NCBI GenBank assembly: GCA_003247575.1
Contig: QJZC01000004.1
Location: 31,588 to 95,587 of the forward strand
Origin: Pseudomonadota bacterium
GTDB lineage: Bacteria > Myxococcota_A > UBA9160 > SZUA-336
DNA length: 64,000 bases
Direction: 5' to 3'
Shown in pieces: positions 26,308-35,650 of the stretch. The translations under genes and the position numbers were made by a program. Every line of letters starts with the position of its first letter. The first letter of the stretch is position 1. Under the pieces are notes generated by a model. The model was not told the DNA's origin. It did no database searches and saw only the letters and a list, made by a program, of their open reading frames with translations.

Positions 26308-26851
26308 TCGCCCGCTGCCCCCTGAATCTGTTGTCTCTACACGTTTTGCTCGGGTTTGCGGCCGAGGTGGAGGGTCTCGCGCCGACCTCCCCCCGCCATG
26401 TCGCAGACCCTGAAAGCGCCGACCCTGAATCGCGCCTTGATTCTACGCACTCGATCCGTATGAACTCCTGCAGCGCTCGAGCATGCGCGATGGCCTTCAC
26501 GCGAGCAACCCACGACAGCATCCGAGCACTATAAGTGAAGCAACGATGGTACGGAAGCGGAAGGAGTCATTCGGTGAGTAGATGGTCAGTCGATCGACGC
26601 GAGACTACTGCGAAGCTGGGCGGCGCCACCACTGCGTGTACGACCTGGTGAGTCGGTGGTCGGTGTGCCGGATCTAAGCATTTTCTCTCGAAACTCTTTG
26701 CGGTTGTCCGTTTGGGAAGCCGAGAGGGGTCCCAATGCCAGTGACTCACCCGATCTATCCCTGGGTTGCTCGGCGAGACACGCCAGGAGGGGACCAGGGT
26801 CAATCGCGAGCAGCTGCCTCGAGCGCAGCGGCCGCGAGCAGGGTCGCAGGC
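26308..26851. other. Intergenic stretch without a supported gene
   Basis: Frames here are short and lack start sites and conserved-looking sequence. A short direct duplication (encoding ADPESADPES if read from 26400, plus strand) is visible. It must hold the promoter of the CGNR gene near 26310-26400. Confidence 0.4.
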
Positions 26852-27538
26852 TCAGGGTTGTGTTGGCGCCTCGCTCTTTGAACGCTGGGAGGCGCGAATG
26901 AGGCTTGCCGCGATGTCGGCCGCATCCAGCGCACGTACGACGTCTCGGCGCTCGGTCCAGCCGCGCGCTGCGAGTTCTGACTCAATTTGACCTGCCCCCT
27001 TGCCCTGAAACAGCAGGTAGAGAACGAACTCCGTGACTTCGGTCGGCACCGAATGGAGGCGGACCTGGGCCAGCGCTCGATTGGCTAGCCGCAGGGCGAC
27101 GTATGTGGTCAGACCAATTTCGCCAATCCACAGACTGAGATTCATCCAAGTGCCGGGGCGCAAGCCGAAGACCACGGACTGCTCGGCGGCGCGATACGCC
27201 ATGAACGCAAAGAAGCTCGGATAGCTCCCCGATACGCCCGAGATCGACTGTAGATACAGGCCGACGTCGAACAGCAGGTAGATCAGGGTGCTCGCTGCCC
27301 ACGCCATGCGCCCAACGGAGACCGGGTAGCGCCCGAGGCGGATTCCCAGGGCGAGTGCGCCACCGAGGACCAGCCCGAGCCCGACGTTGTAGACGAAGAA
27401 GACGTAACCGAACTGGGCGAGTCCGAGCAGGACGAGTGCCAGTACGCAAGCGGACGAGAAGCTGAGCACGTACAGCGGGAGCGCGCTCGGCGGCGCGAGG
27501 TCGAGGGGTTCGGGTAGACGCTTGGGCGCTTCGTACAT
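26852..27538 (-). CDS. Multipass membrane protein, unknown function
   Basis: 228 residues. Five or so hydrophobic segments: ALPLYVLSFSSACVLALVLLGLA, FVYNVGLGLVLGGALALGI, WAASTLIYLLFDVGLYL, a segment near 115 and one near 140, then a soluble C-terminus from about 160 (TEVTEFVLYLLFQGKGAGQIESELAARGW) that looks like a small helical domain. I do not recognise the family. It lies 20 bp downstream of trmL on the same strand. Confidence 0.7.
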   Translation of the reverse strand: MYEAPKRLPEPLDLAPPSALPLYVLSFSSACVLALVLLGLAQFGYVFFVYNVGLGLVLGGALALGIRLGRYPVSVGRMAWAASTLIYLLFDVGLYLQSISGVSGSYPSFFAFMAYRAAEQSVVFGLRPGTWMNLSLWIGEIGLTTYVALRLANRALAQVRLHSVPTEVTEFVLYLLFQGKGAGQIESELAARGWTERRDVVRALDAADIAASLIRASQRSKSEAPTQP

Positions 27539-27558
27539 TGAACGAGGACGATCCTATT

Positions 27559-28095
27559 CTACATGGTCGCTCGCGTGGAGTGCGAAGCGGGAGCCCCGAG
27601 CCCAGAGGCTCTGGATTCGCGCCATTGGCGGCGCACTTCGTAGGCTGCGACGGCCGCACTATTCGACAGATTGAGTGAGCGCAGCTCGGGGTCCTCCATC
27701 GGAATCTTGAGCAGCTGATCGGTGTAGCGGTCGCGGATCGCCGGCGGAAGCCCGGTGCTCTCACGGCCGAGGACGAGCACGGCGGGGCGCGGATACTCGA
27801 CGTCGAGATAGCTCCGATTTCCTTCCGAGCTCAGAAAGAAGGCCGTTCCGAGGCTGCCCATCTCGGCTTCGAAGCTGCGCCAGTCTTCCCATACGCGAGG
27901 TTTCACGCGTGGCCAATAATCGAGTCCGGCGCGTCTCACCTGGCGGGCGTCGAGCGAGAACCCGAGCGGCTCGATCAGGTGCAGCTGCGCACCGACCGCG
28001 AGGCAGGTGCGACCGATGGCTCCAGTGTTGAAGTGGATCTCTGGGTGAACCAGGGCAATGTGGAGCTCGCGCGCGGTCTGCGGCAGGGGAGGCAC
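27559..28095 (-). CDS. trmL: tRNA (cytidine(34)-2'-O)-methyltransferase
   Basis: 178 residues. SPOUT-fold methyltransferase: IALVHPEIHFNTGAIGRTC at the N-terminus, HLIEPLGFSLDARQVRRAGLDYW near 40, and the SAM-binding knot VLVLGRESTGLPP, IPM...RSLNLSNSAAVAAYE. These are TrmL hallmarks. It modifies the wobble base of tRNA-Leu. Its start is directly next to the mobA stop. Confidence 0.92.
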   Translation of the reverse strand: MPPLPQTARELHIALVHPEIHFNTGAIGRTCLAVGAQLHLIEPLGFSLDARQVRRAGLDYWPRVKPRVWEDWRSFEAEMGSLGTAFFLSSEGNRSYLDVEYPRPAVLVLGRESTGLPPAIRDRYTDQLLKIPMEDPELRSLNLSNSAAVAAYEVRRQWRESRASGLGAPASHSTRATM

Positions 28096-28749
28096 CTAGC
28101 CGCGCTCGCGCCGCCCTCGCGCTGCTTCGACGCGACGGAGGTCCTCGGGGTCGTTTACGTTCGCGAGACACTCCAGGCTCGCATCGATCTGCGCGAGGAT
28201 CGAGAGCGGCACCTCCACCCGCTCGCACTGCGTGACCAGGCTCTTCAGGCCAAGCTGGCCTGCCGCAATTCGCTCGAGTACTCGGGGGAGCAGCCGGCGC
28301 CGGTAGATCGCCAGAAGCGGCTCGGGTCCGTGCTCGCCGATCGGAATCACGACATCGTATGCGGTCGAGTCTGCAGCCAGCGACAGCAAGCCGAGGAGGA
28401 CGGACGCAGACAGGTTCGGCATGTCGCAGGCGGTGACCAGTACCCAGGGCGCCCGCGCGGCCGCCAGCGCGACTGCGACACCGACGATCGGGGCCCGCAC
28501 GGGTTCCACTCCCATGAGATGGCGGTTCCAGAGCTCGTGGTCCCGCAGGAGTGGGCGGGTCACGTCCGCAGGAGCGGAGGCCGCTCCGTCGTGCAGCACC
28601 AGTGAGACGTGCGCGAGGCAGTCGCCGAGCGCCGTGGTCACATGATAGGCCAGCGAGTGATCACCGAGCACGACCGCCGCCTTGTCCGATCCCATTCGGC
28701 TCGAGCGGCCTCCGGCGAGCACCGCACCTTCGACGTGGGTCAGGATCAA
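28096..28749 (-). CDS. mobA: Molybdenum cofactor guanylyltransferase
   Basis: 217 residues from a TTG start that overlaps the moeA stop (TTGA), the same coupling seen elsewhere in this window. The signature AVLAGGRSSRMGSDKA lies near residue 9, followed by the conserved aspartate region VLVTACDMPNLSASVL near 100. MobA adds GMP to molybdopterin to make the guanine dinucleotide cofactor. A GTG farther inside would cut into the signature, so TTG is preferred. Confidence 0.88.
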   Translation of the reverse strand: MILTHVEGAVLAGGRSSRMGSDKAAVVLGDHSLAYHVTTALGDCLAHVSLVLHDGAASAPADVTRPLLRDHELWNRHLMGVEPVRAPIVGVAVALAAARAPWVLVTACDMPNLSASVLLGLLSLAADSTAYDVVIPIGEHGPEPLLAIYRRRLLPRVLERIAAGQLGLKSLVTQCERVEVPLSILAQIDASLECLANVNDPEDLRRVEAARGRRERG

Positions 28750-30029
28750 AACCCGGGAGTGCGCCGCATGTCGCTGCGGTCGAGCATCTGCACCTGGACC
28801 CGCGTGCCAGCCGGAATGTGGGTCGCCTCCTCGGGAAGAATCATCAGGCCCTGCGCCTGCACCATCGAGAGCAGGATGCCGGAGCTCTGATCCCCCGAGA
28901 CGAACGCGTAGACCTGTCCCTCGCGTATGCGCAGGAGCACGCGCACGAAGTGCATGCGCCCAGCGGCCTTCTCGAAGTCCTCGGCGAGGATCGCGCTTTC
29001 GACGGGTCGGAAGATCTCGTTGTGCCCCATCATGCGGAGCAGCGCTGGACGTACGAACTGCTCGAAGCTGACCAGGGTCGAGACCGGGTTGCCGGGGAGG
29101 CCGAACACGGGGACTGCACCCACCATGACGAAGGCCAGAGGAGCGCCCGGCTTCATGCGCACGCGCCACAATCGGAGAGTTCCGCCGAGTTCCGCCAGCA
29201 CCTGCTTGATGAAGTCGTGGTCGCCGACGGATACGCCACCGGTGGACACGATCGCGTCGAAGCGCAGCGCGTCCCGGAATGTCTCACGCAGCGCATCCGG
29301 ACGGTCCGGCGCGATGCCGAGGTAGATCGGATCAGCCCCCGCCTCTTCGATGCAAGCGCGCAAGCCGTAGCTATTCGAGTTTCCGATTCGCCCGTCGTCG
29401 ATGAGCCGATCCGGCTCCACGAGTTCGTCGCCCGTCGCGATGATCGCGACCCGCGGGCGGCGGAAGACGCGGACTTGCGTGCGTCCGAGTGCGGCGAGCA
29501 TGCCGATCAGGGCGGGCCGTAGCCGAGTACCCGTGGCTGCAATGGGTGCGTCGGGAGCGACGTCGGACCCCGCGCGCCGAATGTGGTCACCGCTGCGCGC
29601 GGCCTTGAGCACCAACACCTCGCCGTCGCCGGCTTCGGTGTGCTCCTGCATGACGACGGCATCGGCTCCCGGCGGAATCGGTGCGCCCGTGAAGATGCGC
29701 ATCGCCTCGTTAGGGCCGAGGGCGCGCGAGGTTGCGTGGCCGGCGGGGATCGTGTCCACGACCCGCAGGGTCGCGGGCACGCGCGCCGTGTCGTCGGAGC
29801 GCACGGCATACCCGTCCATGGCCGAGTTGTCGCGGGGGGGAATCGTGCGCTCCGAGACGATCGCCTCCGCGAGCACGCGTCCCGTGGCGTGGCCCAGCCC
29901 GACCGTCTCGGTACCCAGGGGGCGCAGGGAGCCCAGCATGATGTCCCGCGCCTCGGCGACCTCGACGGCAGTCCGCTCGGCGGCCTGAGGGGATTGTCCA
30001 TGACCGGGCTCTCGTGCGGGCTCGCGCAT
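28746..30029 (-). CDS. moeA: Molybdopterin molybdenumtransferase
   Basis: 427 residues, the normal MoeA length. Landmarks: PPRDNSAMDGYAVRSDD near 65, IFTGAPIPPGADAVVMQE near 115, VAIIATGDELVEP near 195, STGGVSVGDHDFIKQVL near 260 and VFGLPGNPVSTLVSFEQFVRPAL near 310. It inserts molybdenum into adenylated molybdopterin. Coupled to mobA and trmL in one operon; a user of the cofactor is not in the window. Confidence 0.93.
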   Translation of the reverse strand: MREPAREPGHGQSPQAAERTAVEVAEARDIMLGSLRPLGTETVGLGHATGRVLAEAIVSERTIPPRDNSAMDGYAVRSDDTARVPATLRVVDTIPAGHATSRALGPNEAMRIFTGAPIPPGADAVVMQEHTEAGDGEVLVLKAARSGDHIRRAGSDVAPDAPIAATGTRLRPALIGMLAALGRTQVRVFRRPRVAIIATGDELVEPDRLIDDGRIGNSNSYGLRACIEEAGADPIYLGIAPDRPDALRETFRDALRFDAIVSTGGVSVGDHDFIKQVLAELGGTLRLWRVRMKPGAPLAFVMVGAVPVFGLPGNPVSTLVSFEQFVRPALLRMMGHNEIFRPVESAILAEDFEKAAGRMHFVRVLLRIREGQVYAFVSGDQSSGILLSMVQAQGLMILPEEATHIPAGTRVQVQMLDRSDMRRTPGF

Positions 30030-30081
30030 GATCTCTCCCGAGGGTAACCTGCCTAGTTAGTAGGCAATCTAGTTTTCGATG

Positions 30082-30098
30082 CGCCCGAATTTCGGGCG
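30082..30098. promoter_or_regulatory. Perfect palindrome in the moeA-dus divergent region
   Basis: CGCCCGAA-T-TTCGGGCG, 8-1-8, in the only gap between divergent moeA and dus. No T run follows in either direction, so an operator is more likely than a terminator. Confidence 0.4.
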
Positions 30099-30260
30099 TT
30101 CCAAAGGCTCGCAGGTACCCACCGAGCGGCTCGCCTCCGCCGCGAAGCTCCCCAAAAGCCGCCTCTCTGGGCTGGAGCGTCGCCTCTGGCGGAGAAATGA
30201 GCAAGAACGCTCAGAGTGGTTTGAAGCTTGCAGCGCCAGTGTGGGAGTCCAACGGCCGTG

Positions 30261-31271
30261 ATGCAACAAGAGCGCAGTTCAATACATCCGCGTGTGTGCC
30301 CGCTTCGCGTCGGAGGGGTCACGCTCGCTCGTAACCTTCTGCTGGCGCCCATGGCGGGTGTGACCAACCTGCCGTTTCGGTTGATCGCGCGCGAGACGGG
30401 TGCATCGCTCGTCTTCACCGAGACCGTTTCGGCAAAGGGATTGGTCCGCGGGGGCAAGAAGAGCTGGGGGCTCGTGGAGACGGCTCCGGGCTCCGAGCCG
30501 CTGGCCTATCAACTGTTCGGTCGCGAGCCCGAGTTCGTCGGGGAGGCGACGCGGCTGCTGGCCGATCGCGGTGCAGAATTCGTAGATCTCAATCTGGGGT
30601 GTCCGGTGAAGAAGTTCCTGAAGCATGGGGCGGGTGCTTGCCTGTTGCGCGAGCCCGAGGCGATCGCGCCGATCGTGCGCGCGATGCGCAAGGCGCTGCC
30701 CCAGGGCGTGCTCTCGGTGAAGATCCGCCTGGGCTGGGACTCGCGCTCGATCAACGCACCCACGGTCGCGCGCCTCGTGGAGTCGGAGGGCGTGGACTTC
30801 GTGAGCGTCCACGGTCGTACGCGCGCGCAGCTGTACCGCGGCAGAGCCGATCGCGGGCGCATCGCCGAGGTCGTCGAGGCGGTGAGCATCCCCGTGATCG
30901 CCAACGGGGACATCGTGATTGCGCAGGATGCGCTGGACATGCTCGATGAGACCGGAGCCGCCGGAGTCATGATCGGCCGCGGCGCCCTGAACAACCCGTG
31001 GATCTTCTCCCAGATCGCGGAACTGGCCGAGGGCCGCCCAGCACCGGAGCCCTCTGTGGGGCAGCGCGCCGAGCTCGTCGAGCGCCATCTGGAACTGATG
31101 CTCGGGTACTTCCCGGAAGACGCCTCGGCCGTTCACATGCTCAAGAAGTACCTGTCCGCGTACTCGACTGGGCTGCCCGGTGCGCACGCGTTTCGCGATC
31201 GAGTCAACCGCGCGCAGCAGCTCGACGCCGTCCTGGCGGATGCGCGCGACTTCTTTCGGGTGGCCGCATGA
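30261..31271 (+). CDS. dusB: tRNA-dihydrouridine synthase (DusB-like)
   Basis: 336 residues from ATG 30261 (TTG 30228 is a poorer choice). FMN-binding barrel with LLLAPMAGVTNLPFRLIARE near 25, FVDLNLGCPVKKFLKHGAG near 105 (catalytic cysteine), SVHGRTRAQLYRG near 180, IPVIANGDIV near 210 and VMIGRGALNNPWIF near 240. Reduces specific uridines in tRNA. As in enteric bacteria (dusB-fis) it neighbours a Fis-type DNA-binding protein, here ntrC two genes on. Overlaps the next start (ATGA). Confidence 0.92.
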   Translation: MQQERSSIHPRVCPLRVGGVTLARNLLLAPMAGVTNLPFRLIARETGASLVFTETVSAKGLVRGGKKSWGLVETAPGSEPLAYQLFGREPEFVGEATRLLADRGAEFVDLNLGCPVKKFLKHGAGACLLREPEAIAPIVRAMRKALPQGVLSVKIRLGWDSRSINAPTVARLVESEGVDFVSVHGRTRAQLYRGRADRGRIAEVVEAVSIPVIANGDIVIAQDALDMLDETGAAGVMIGRGALNNPWIFSQIAELAEGRPAPEPSVGQRAELVERHLELMLGYFPEDASAVHMLKKYLSAYSTGLPGAHAFRDRVNRAQQLDAVLADARDFFRVAA

Positions 31272-32347
31272 GGATATCGCTCGATCGGATGGCCGCTGCG
31301 CTCGATGCCGTTCGCGTCGGGATTCTCGCGCTCGATGGAGAGGGGCGTGTGGAGTTCCAGAACTCGGAGACGAGCCGCATCTTGGGTCTCTCGTCGGGCA
31401 CCTCTACCGGGCGGTCGCTGACGAAGCTCCTCGGCGACACACACCCCGCGGTGTCGCTCGTAGGTGAGGTGCTGAAGTCGGGACGCGAGAAGGCTCAGAA
31501 CGCCTGCATGCTCCCTTCGCAGACCGAGGAGCGCCCGCTGTGGGTCGACATGATCGCCTCGCCGGCGGTGGACGGTGGCCGGGGCTGCGTGCTGACCCTG
31601 CACGATCGCACCATCGGCCAGGAGCTCGAGGCGCTCGTCGCTCAGCGCACGAGCGACCGGCTGTTCCAGCACCTGGCGGCCGGGATCGCCCATGAGATTC
31701 GCAATCCCCTCTCCGGTATCAGTGGTGCCGCCCAGCTACTGCAGCAGCGTCTCTCCGAGCCCGCGCTGCGCCGCTATCCCGATCTGATCGCGGAGGAGAT
31801 CGACCGCATTCGTCGCTTGCTGGACGACCTGGCCCAGTTGACCTGGGGGCGTGAGGACGAGCGTCGCATGGTCAACCTGCACCAGGTGCTCGATCACATC
31901 CTCGAGCTGCAGATGTCGGCCAGTGGCGACGAGCGCCCCCACATCGTGCGGGAGTACGATCCGAGCTTGCCCGAGCTCTGGGTAGACCGCGATCGCATGA
32001 CGCAGGTGTTCTTGAATCTAGTGCGCAATGCGGTGCATGCGGCGGGTCCCGAGGGACGCGTGACCGTGCGGACGCGGATCGAGGCGCTGTTCCAGATCGC
32101 CGCCGAAGACGGCACCCGCCACCGCATGGTTCGCATCGACGTCGAGGACTCGGGACCGGGTATCTCGGAAGAGGATCTGCCGCACATCTTCACGCCGTTC
32201 TTCACGACGAAACCGGATGGCACCGGATTGGGCTTGGCGATTGCTCAGCACTGGGTCGTACGTCACGGCGGCCGCATTCACGCCGCGCGTGGACACGCGG
32301 GAGGAGCGCGAATGCGCGTTCTGCTTCCCGTAGGGAGGGGTACATGA
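31268..32347 (+). CDS. NtrB-like sensor histidine kinase
   Basis: 359 residues, ATG overlapping the dus stop. No membrane segment. PAS-like N-terminus (ILALDGEGRVEFQNSETSRILGLSSG), HisKA box HLAAGIAHEIRNPLSGISGA near 142 with the phospho-accepting His, and an ATPase domain with NLVRNAVHAAGPEGRV, DSGPGISEEDLPHIFTPFFTTKPDGTGLGLAIAQ. Cytoplasmic NtrB/PAS kinases pair with NtrC. The response regulator starts four bases before this gene ends. Confidence 0.9.
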   Translation: MRISLDRMAAALDAVRVGILALDGEGRVEFQNSETSRILGLSSGTSTGRSLTKLLGDTHPAVSLVGEVLKSGREKAQNACMLPSQTEERPLWVDMIASPAVDGGRGCVLTLHDRTIGQELEALVAQRTSDRLFQHLAAGIAHEIRNPLSGISGAAQLLQQRLSEPALRRYPDLIAEEIDRIRRLLDDLAQLTWGREDERRMVNLHQVLDHILELQMSASGDERPHIVREYDPSLPELWVDRDRMTQVFLNLVRNAVHAAGPEGRVTVRTRIEALFQIAAEDGTRHRMVRIDVEDSGPGISEEDLPHIFTPFFTTKPDGTGLGLAIAQHWVVRHGGRIHAARGHAGGARMRVLLPVGRGT

Positions 32348-33792
32348 GTCGGATTCTGGTAGCGGACGACGAGAACTCGATCCGCTTCGTACTGCGCGAA
32401 GCACTGGAGGAGACCGGTGCCGAGGTGATCGAGGCGGTGAGCGGCGATGACGCGCGCAAGCGCTTGAGCGAGGAGCCCTTCGACTTCGCCTTTCTCGATA
32501 TCCGGATGCCCGGGGCGAGCGGGCTCGAGCTGCTCGACGAGATCGCCGCGGCGGGTCCGAATGGTCCGGTCGTGATCATCATGACCGCTCAGAACACCTA
32601 CGACAACGCCATCGAAGCGATGAAGCGTGGCGCCTTCGACTACCTGACGAAGCCGTTCGACCTGAAGCAGGTGCAGGCGCTGGTCGAGAAGGCGACGCGT
32701 TTGCGCAAGCTGCGCACCGAGGTGGTCACCTTGCGCCGCAAGGTCGGTGAGATGTTCCGCGGCGGCGAGACGCTCGTGGGCACCAGCCCCGCCATGGTGG
32801 AGACCTTCAAGACCATTGGTCGGGTGGCACAGAGTGAGGCCGCGGTCCTGGTCCGCGGGGAGAGTGGTACGGGCAAGGAACTGGTCGCGCGCGCGATCCA
32901 CTATCATAGTCGTCGCCGCGACGGGCCCTTCATCGCAGTGAACATGTCCGCGATCCCCTCCGAGCTGATGGAGACGGAGCTGTTCGGACACGAGCGCGGC
33001 GCGTTCACCGGAGCTACGGAGTCGCGCACGGGTCGTTTTCGCGATGCGGAGGGTGGAACGATTCTGCTCGACGAGATCGGCGACCTGAGTCTGCCGCTGC
33101 AGGCGAAGCTGCTGCGCGTGCTGCAGGAGCGGGAGGTGACCCCAGTCGGTGGTCGCCGGCCGATGCGGATCGACGTGCGCATCGTCGCGGCGACCCACAA
33201 GGATCTCGAGAGCCTGATCGAGTCGAACGACTTTCGCGAGGACCTGTACTTCCGGCTGAACGTGGTGCCGATCCGGATTCCCCCGCTACGCGAGCGCACG
33301 GAGGACATCCCCTCCCTCGTGCAGCACTTCGTCGAGCGCTTCTCGAGCGAGATCGGAGTTCCGCAGCGTTGGCCCACTGCTTCGGCGATCGATGCGCTGC
33401 GATCGCACGACTGGCCAGGCAACGTGCGCGAGCTCGAGAACGTGATCAAGCGCGCTCTCGTGCTCTCATCTGGAGACGTGATCACGGCCGAGGACGTGCA
33501 GATCGCGAGCGAGAGCTCGCGGGCGGGGGCGTCCGACTGGCCTTCGCTGGCGCGGAGCGAGTTCGCCGAATGGCTGGACGCGCGATCCGACGAGTGCGAG
33601 GAAGACGAAAAGGGGCCCTACTGGATCTTTGTCGAGCGGCTCGAGCGGTCGGTCATCTCCGAGGCGATGTTGCGCTCGGGGGGGAATCAGATCCAGGCGG
33701 CGCGCCTGCTCGGAATCAACCGCAACACCTTGCGGAAGAAGCTCGCGGACCTCGAGATCGCCTTGCCCGGTGGGATCGGGGTCGGCCATTGA
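32344..33792 (+). CDS. NtrC-family sigma-54-dependent response regulator
   Basis: 482 residues. Receiver domain with the acceptor aspartate in FAFLDIRMPGASG near 53; sigma-54 AAA+ domain with VRGESGTGKELVARAIH, GAFTGATESRTGRF and the arginine-finger region FREDLYFRLNVVPIRIPPLRER; Fis-type HTH at the end (GGNQIQAARLLGINRNTLRKKL). Activates RNA polymerase-sigma54. NtrBC-type pairs often control nitrogen use, but no target is evident here. Confidence 0.94.
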   Translation: MSRILVADDENSIRFVLREALEETGAEVIEAVSGDDARKRLSEEPFDFAFLDIRMPGASGLELLDEIAAAGPNGPVVIIMTAQNTYDNAIEAMKRGAFDYLTKPFDLKQVQALVEKATRLRKLRTEVVTLRRKVGEMFRGGETLVGTSPAMVETFKTIGRVAQSEAAVLVRGESGTGKELVARAIHYHSRRRDGPFIAVNMSAIPSELMETELFGHERGAFTGATESRTGRFRDAEGGTILLDEIGDLSLPLQAKLLRVLQEREVTPVGGRRPMRIDVRIVAATHKDLESLIESNDFREDLYFRLNVVPIRIPPLRERTEDIPSLVQHFVERFSSEIGVPQRWPTASAIDALRSHDWPGNVRELENVIKRALVLSSGDVITAEDVQIASESSRAGASDWPSLARSEFAEWLDARSDECEEDEKGPYWIFVERLERSVISEAMLRSGGNQIQAARLLGINRNTLRKKLADLEIALPGGIGVGH

Positions 33793-34469
33793 AGTCCCCT
33801 CGGCGAGGGGATCTGGCGCAGAGGCTCGCGGGACTCTACGTGATCGCCGACGACCTCCCGGGGCATCGCCACGATGTCCGACGCGTGGTCGAGACGGTAT
33901 GCAAGCTGGCCGCGGAGATCGATTTGCACGTGCTCCAACTACGCATCAAGCACCTGCGAGACGGCGATGCGCTGGCCCTCGCGGACTGGGTCGTCGCGCG
34001 CGCGCACGCGGCGGACGTGAGCGTGATCGTCAATGATCGTTTCGACCTGGCCTGCGCCAGTGGAGCCGACGGCGTCCATCTCGGCGCCGACGATCTACCC
34101 GTAGAGCGGATTCCGAGTGACCTGCGCGAACGGTTGATCGTCGGTCTGTCGACCCACACCTTGGATCAGGTTCGCGCCAGCTCGCAGCGCGGAGTCGACT
34201 ACATCGGCTTCGGCCCGATCTTCGCCACGGGTTCCAAGGAGTCCGAGTACAGCCCGCGCGGCCCCGAGATGTTGGAGCGCGCAGTCGCTTTGGCGCAGGT
34301 GCCCGTGGTGGCGATCGGTGGAATCGATGCGAGCCGCATTCGCGACGTGAAGCGCTGCGGCGCCACAGCGGCGGCGGTGATCTCCGCCGTGAGTGAGGCC
34401 GGCGACCCGGCGATGGCGCTGGTCGAACTGGCGCGCGCCCAGGCGGGACCTCGTCCGGGGACTTGCTAG
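33789..34469 (+). CDS. thiE: Thiamine phosphate synthase
   Basis: 226 residues from TTG 33789, which overlaps the ntrC stop (TTGA). TIM-barrel with GLYVIADD near 13, LHVLQLRIKHL near 47, VIVNDRFDLACASGADGVHLGADDLP near 78, GLSTHTLDQV, DYIGFGPIFATGSK near 140 and VPVVAIGGIDASRIRD. It joins the pyrimidine and thiazole halves of thiamine. The second residue of the QLRxK motif keeps the essential lysine. No other thi gene is near. Confidence 0.9.
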   Translation: MKSPRRGDLAQRLAGLYVIADDLPGHRHDVRRVVETVCKLAAEIDLHVLQLRIKHLRDGDALALADWVVARAHAADVSVIVNDRFDLACASGADGVHLGADDLPVERIPSDLRERLIVGLSTHTLDQVRASSQRGVDYIGFGPIFATGSKESEYSPRGPEMLERAVALAQVPVVAIGGIDASRIRDVKRCGATAAAVISAVSEAGDPAMALVELARAQAGPRPGTC

Positions 34470-34503
34470 CATCTCGGCTCCGGCCAGCGTTAGAATCGAG
34501 CGC

Positions 34504-35550
34504 ATGCATCCACTCCAGGCCACCGCGGAGAAACCGAGTCTGAAAACTTCGACCTGCGCGGCGCGCATGAGCGGGAGCCCAACGAGTCGCGCTGGCGAAG
34601 CACGCAGCTGCGGCACTCCGCCTTGGCGCTGGGCCCCGCGAAGTGGGGTCGGCTCTGGGGATACGGTCGGGTGGGGCAGGGTCAAGCCGTGGATCGGCCT
34701 GAGCCTGGTGCTCTGTGTCGGGCTCGTTTCCCTCTCCTGTGCGACGACTCCCGAGGGACAGGTCCGCAACGCAGCCCGGCTCGAGCGCGACGGCAAGCGC
34801 GACGAAGCGCGCGATCTGCTCGAGAAGACGGTGAAGGAAGCCCCGGAGAACGTAGCGGTTCACGTGGCGCTCGGTGGGATCTATCTGAACCAGGCGCAGG
34901 AGGCACTCGGTAAGGACGAGGAAGAGCCCTACGTGACCAACCTTGCGCTGTGTCAGCAGGAGGCCTTGCGGGCGTTGGAGCTCGACCCGGACTCGGCCCC
35001 CGCTCATACCTTGCTTGCCATCGTCGCGATCTATCGCGGGGACATCAAGGCGGCCGCTTCCGGCTTCAATCTGGCCGTTCAGCTCGATCCAGTGAACTGG
35101 CAGCACTACCTGAATCTCGCCGAGATGGAGATCTATCGAGGCAACCTCAATCGCGCACGCCGCAACATTGACCTGGCCCGCCGCTTTCGTGCGCCGGCTG
35201 GGGAAGTGGAGCTCGTCGAGGTGCTGTGCGCTTGGAAGCTCGGTGACTTCACGGAAGCGCGCGACATCTTCGACGACGTCGCGCTCCTCGAACCGGAGGT
35301 GGCCCGTACTTGGAACGGTGCCAGTGACATCCAGACCTTCGAGGACATGGCCGCCCACTGCTGCAAGCTCGAGTTCTGCGGTCCGTACATGCAGCGCGCC
35401 TGCAAGCAGATGGATCAGCAGGCGGCCGAGCGGAAGCGCGCGGTCGAGACCGCCCGCAAGGAGCTCGAGCTCGAAGCCGAACGCCAGAGGCGCCTAAAGG
35501 ATGTGTACCGCGATCGGCGCGACATCGAGATCGAAGTACAGGACGACTGA
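34504..35550 (+). CDS. TPR-repeat envelope lipoprotein-like protein
   Basis: 348 residues as drawn from ATG 34504, but the signal-like segment (KPWIGLSLVLCVGLVSLSC) starts only near residue 60, preceded by Arg/Ser-rich sequence unlike a protein. ATG 34567 is an alternative; no suitable start lies closer, so the true start is uncertain. After the probable lipid-anchor cysteine come TPR units (NAARLERDGKRDEARDLLEKTVKEAPENVAVHVALGGIYL; LAIVAIYRGDIKAAASGFNLAVQLDP; NLAEMEIYRGNLNRARRNIDLA). A charged coiled coil ends the chain. Resembles PilW/PilF-like lipoproteins in outline only. Confidence 0.65.
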   Translation: MHPLQATAEKPSLKTSTCAARMSGSPTSRAGEARSCGTPPWRWAPRSGVGSGDTVGWGRVKPWIGLSLVLCVGLVSLSCATTPEGQVRNAARLERDGKRDEARDLLEKTVKEAPENVAVHVALGGIYLNQAQEALGKDEEEPYVTNLALCQQEALRALELDPDSAPAHTLLAIVAIYRGDIKAAASGFNLAVQLDPVNWQHYLNLAEMEIYRGNLNRARRNIDLARRFRAPAGEVELVEVLCAWKLGDFTEARDIFDDVALLEPEVARTWNGASDIQTFEDMAAHCCKLEFCGPYMQRACKQMDQQAAERKRAVETARKELELEAERQRRLKDVYRDRRDIEIEVQDD

Positions 35551-35650
35551 CCGACTGACGCGCGGGCCACGTGCCCTCGCCCCCTTTCTTTTCTTGCCCA
35601 TCCGACGGGCACTCTCGCAAGCAGCCGAGCCTTCCCGAAGGAGCACGTCG

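Noticed and set aside
26567..26803. 78-residue minus-strand frame in the 26.3-26.8 kb gap
   Set aside because: No start signal and no protein-like pattern beyond one short stretch.
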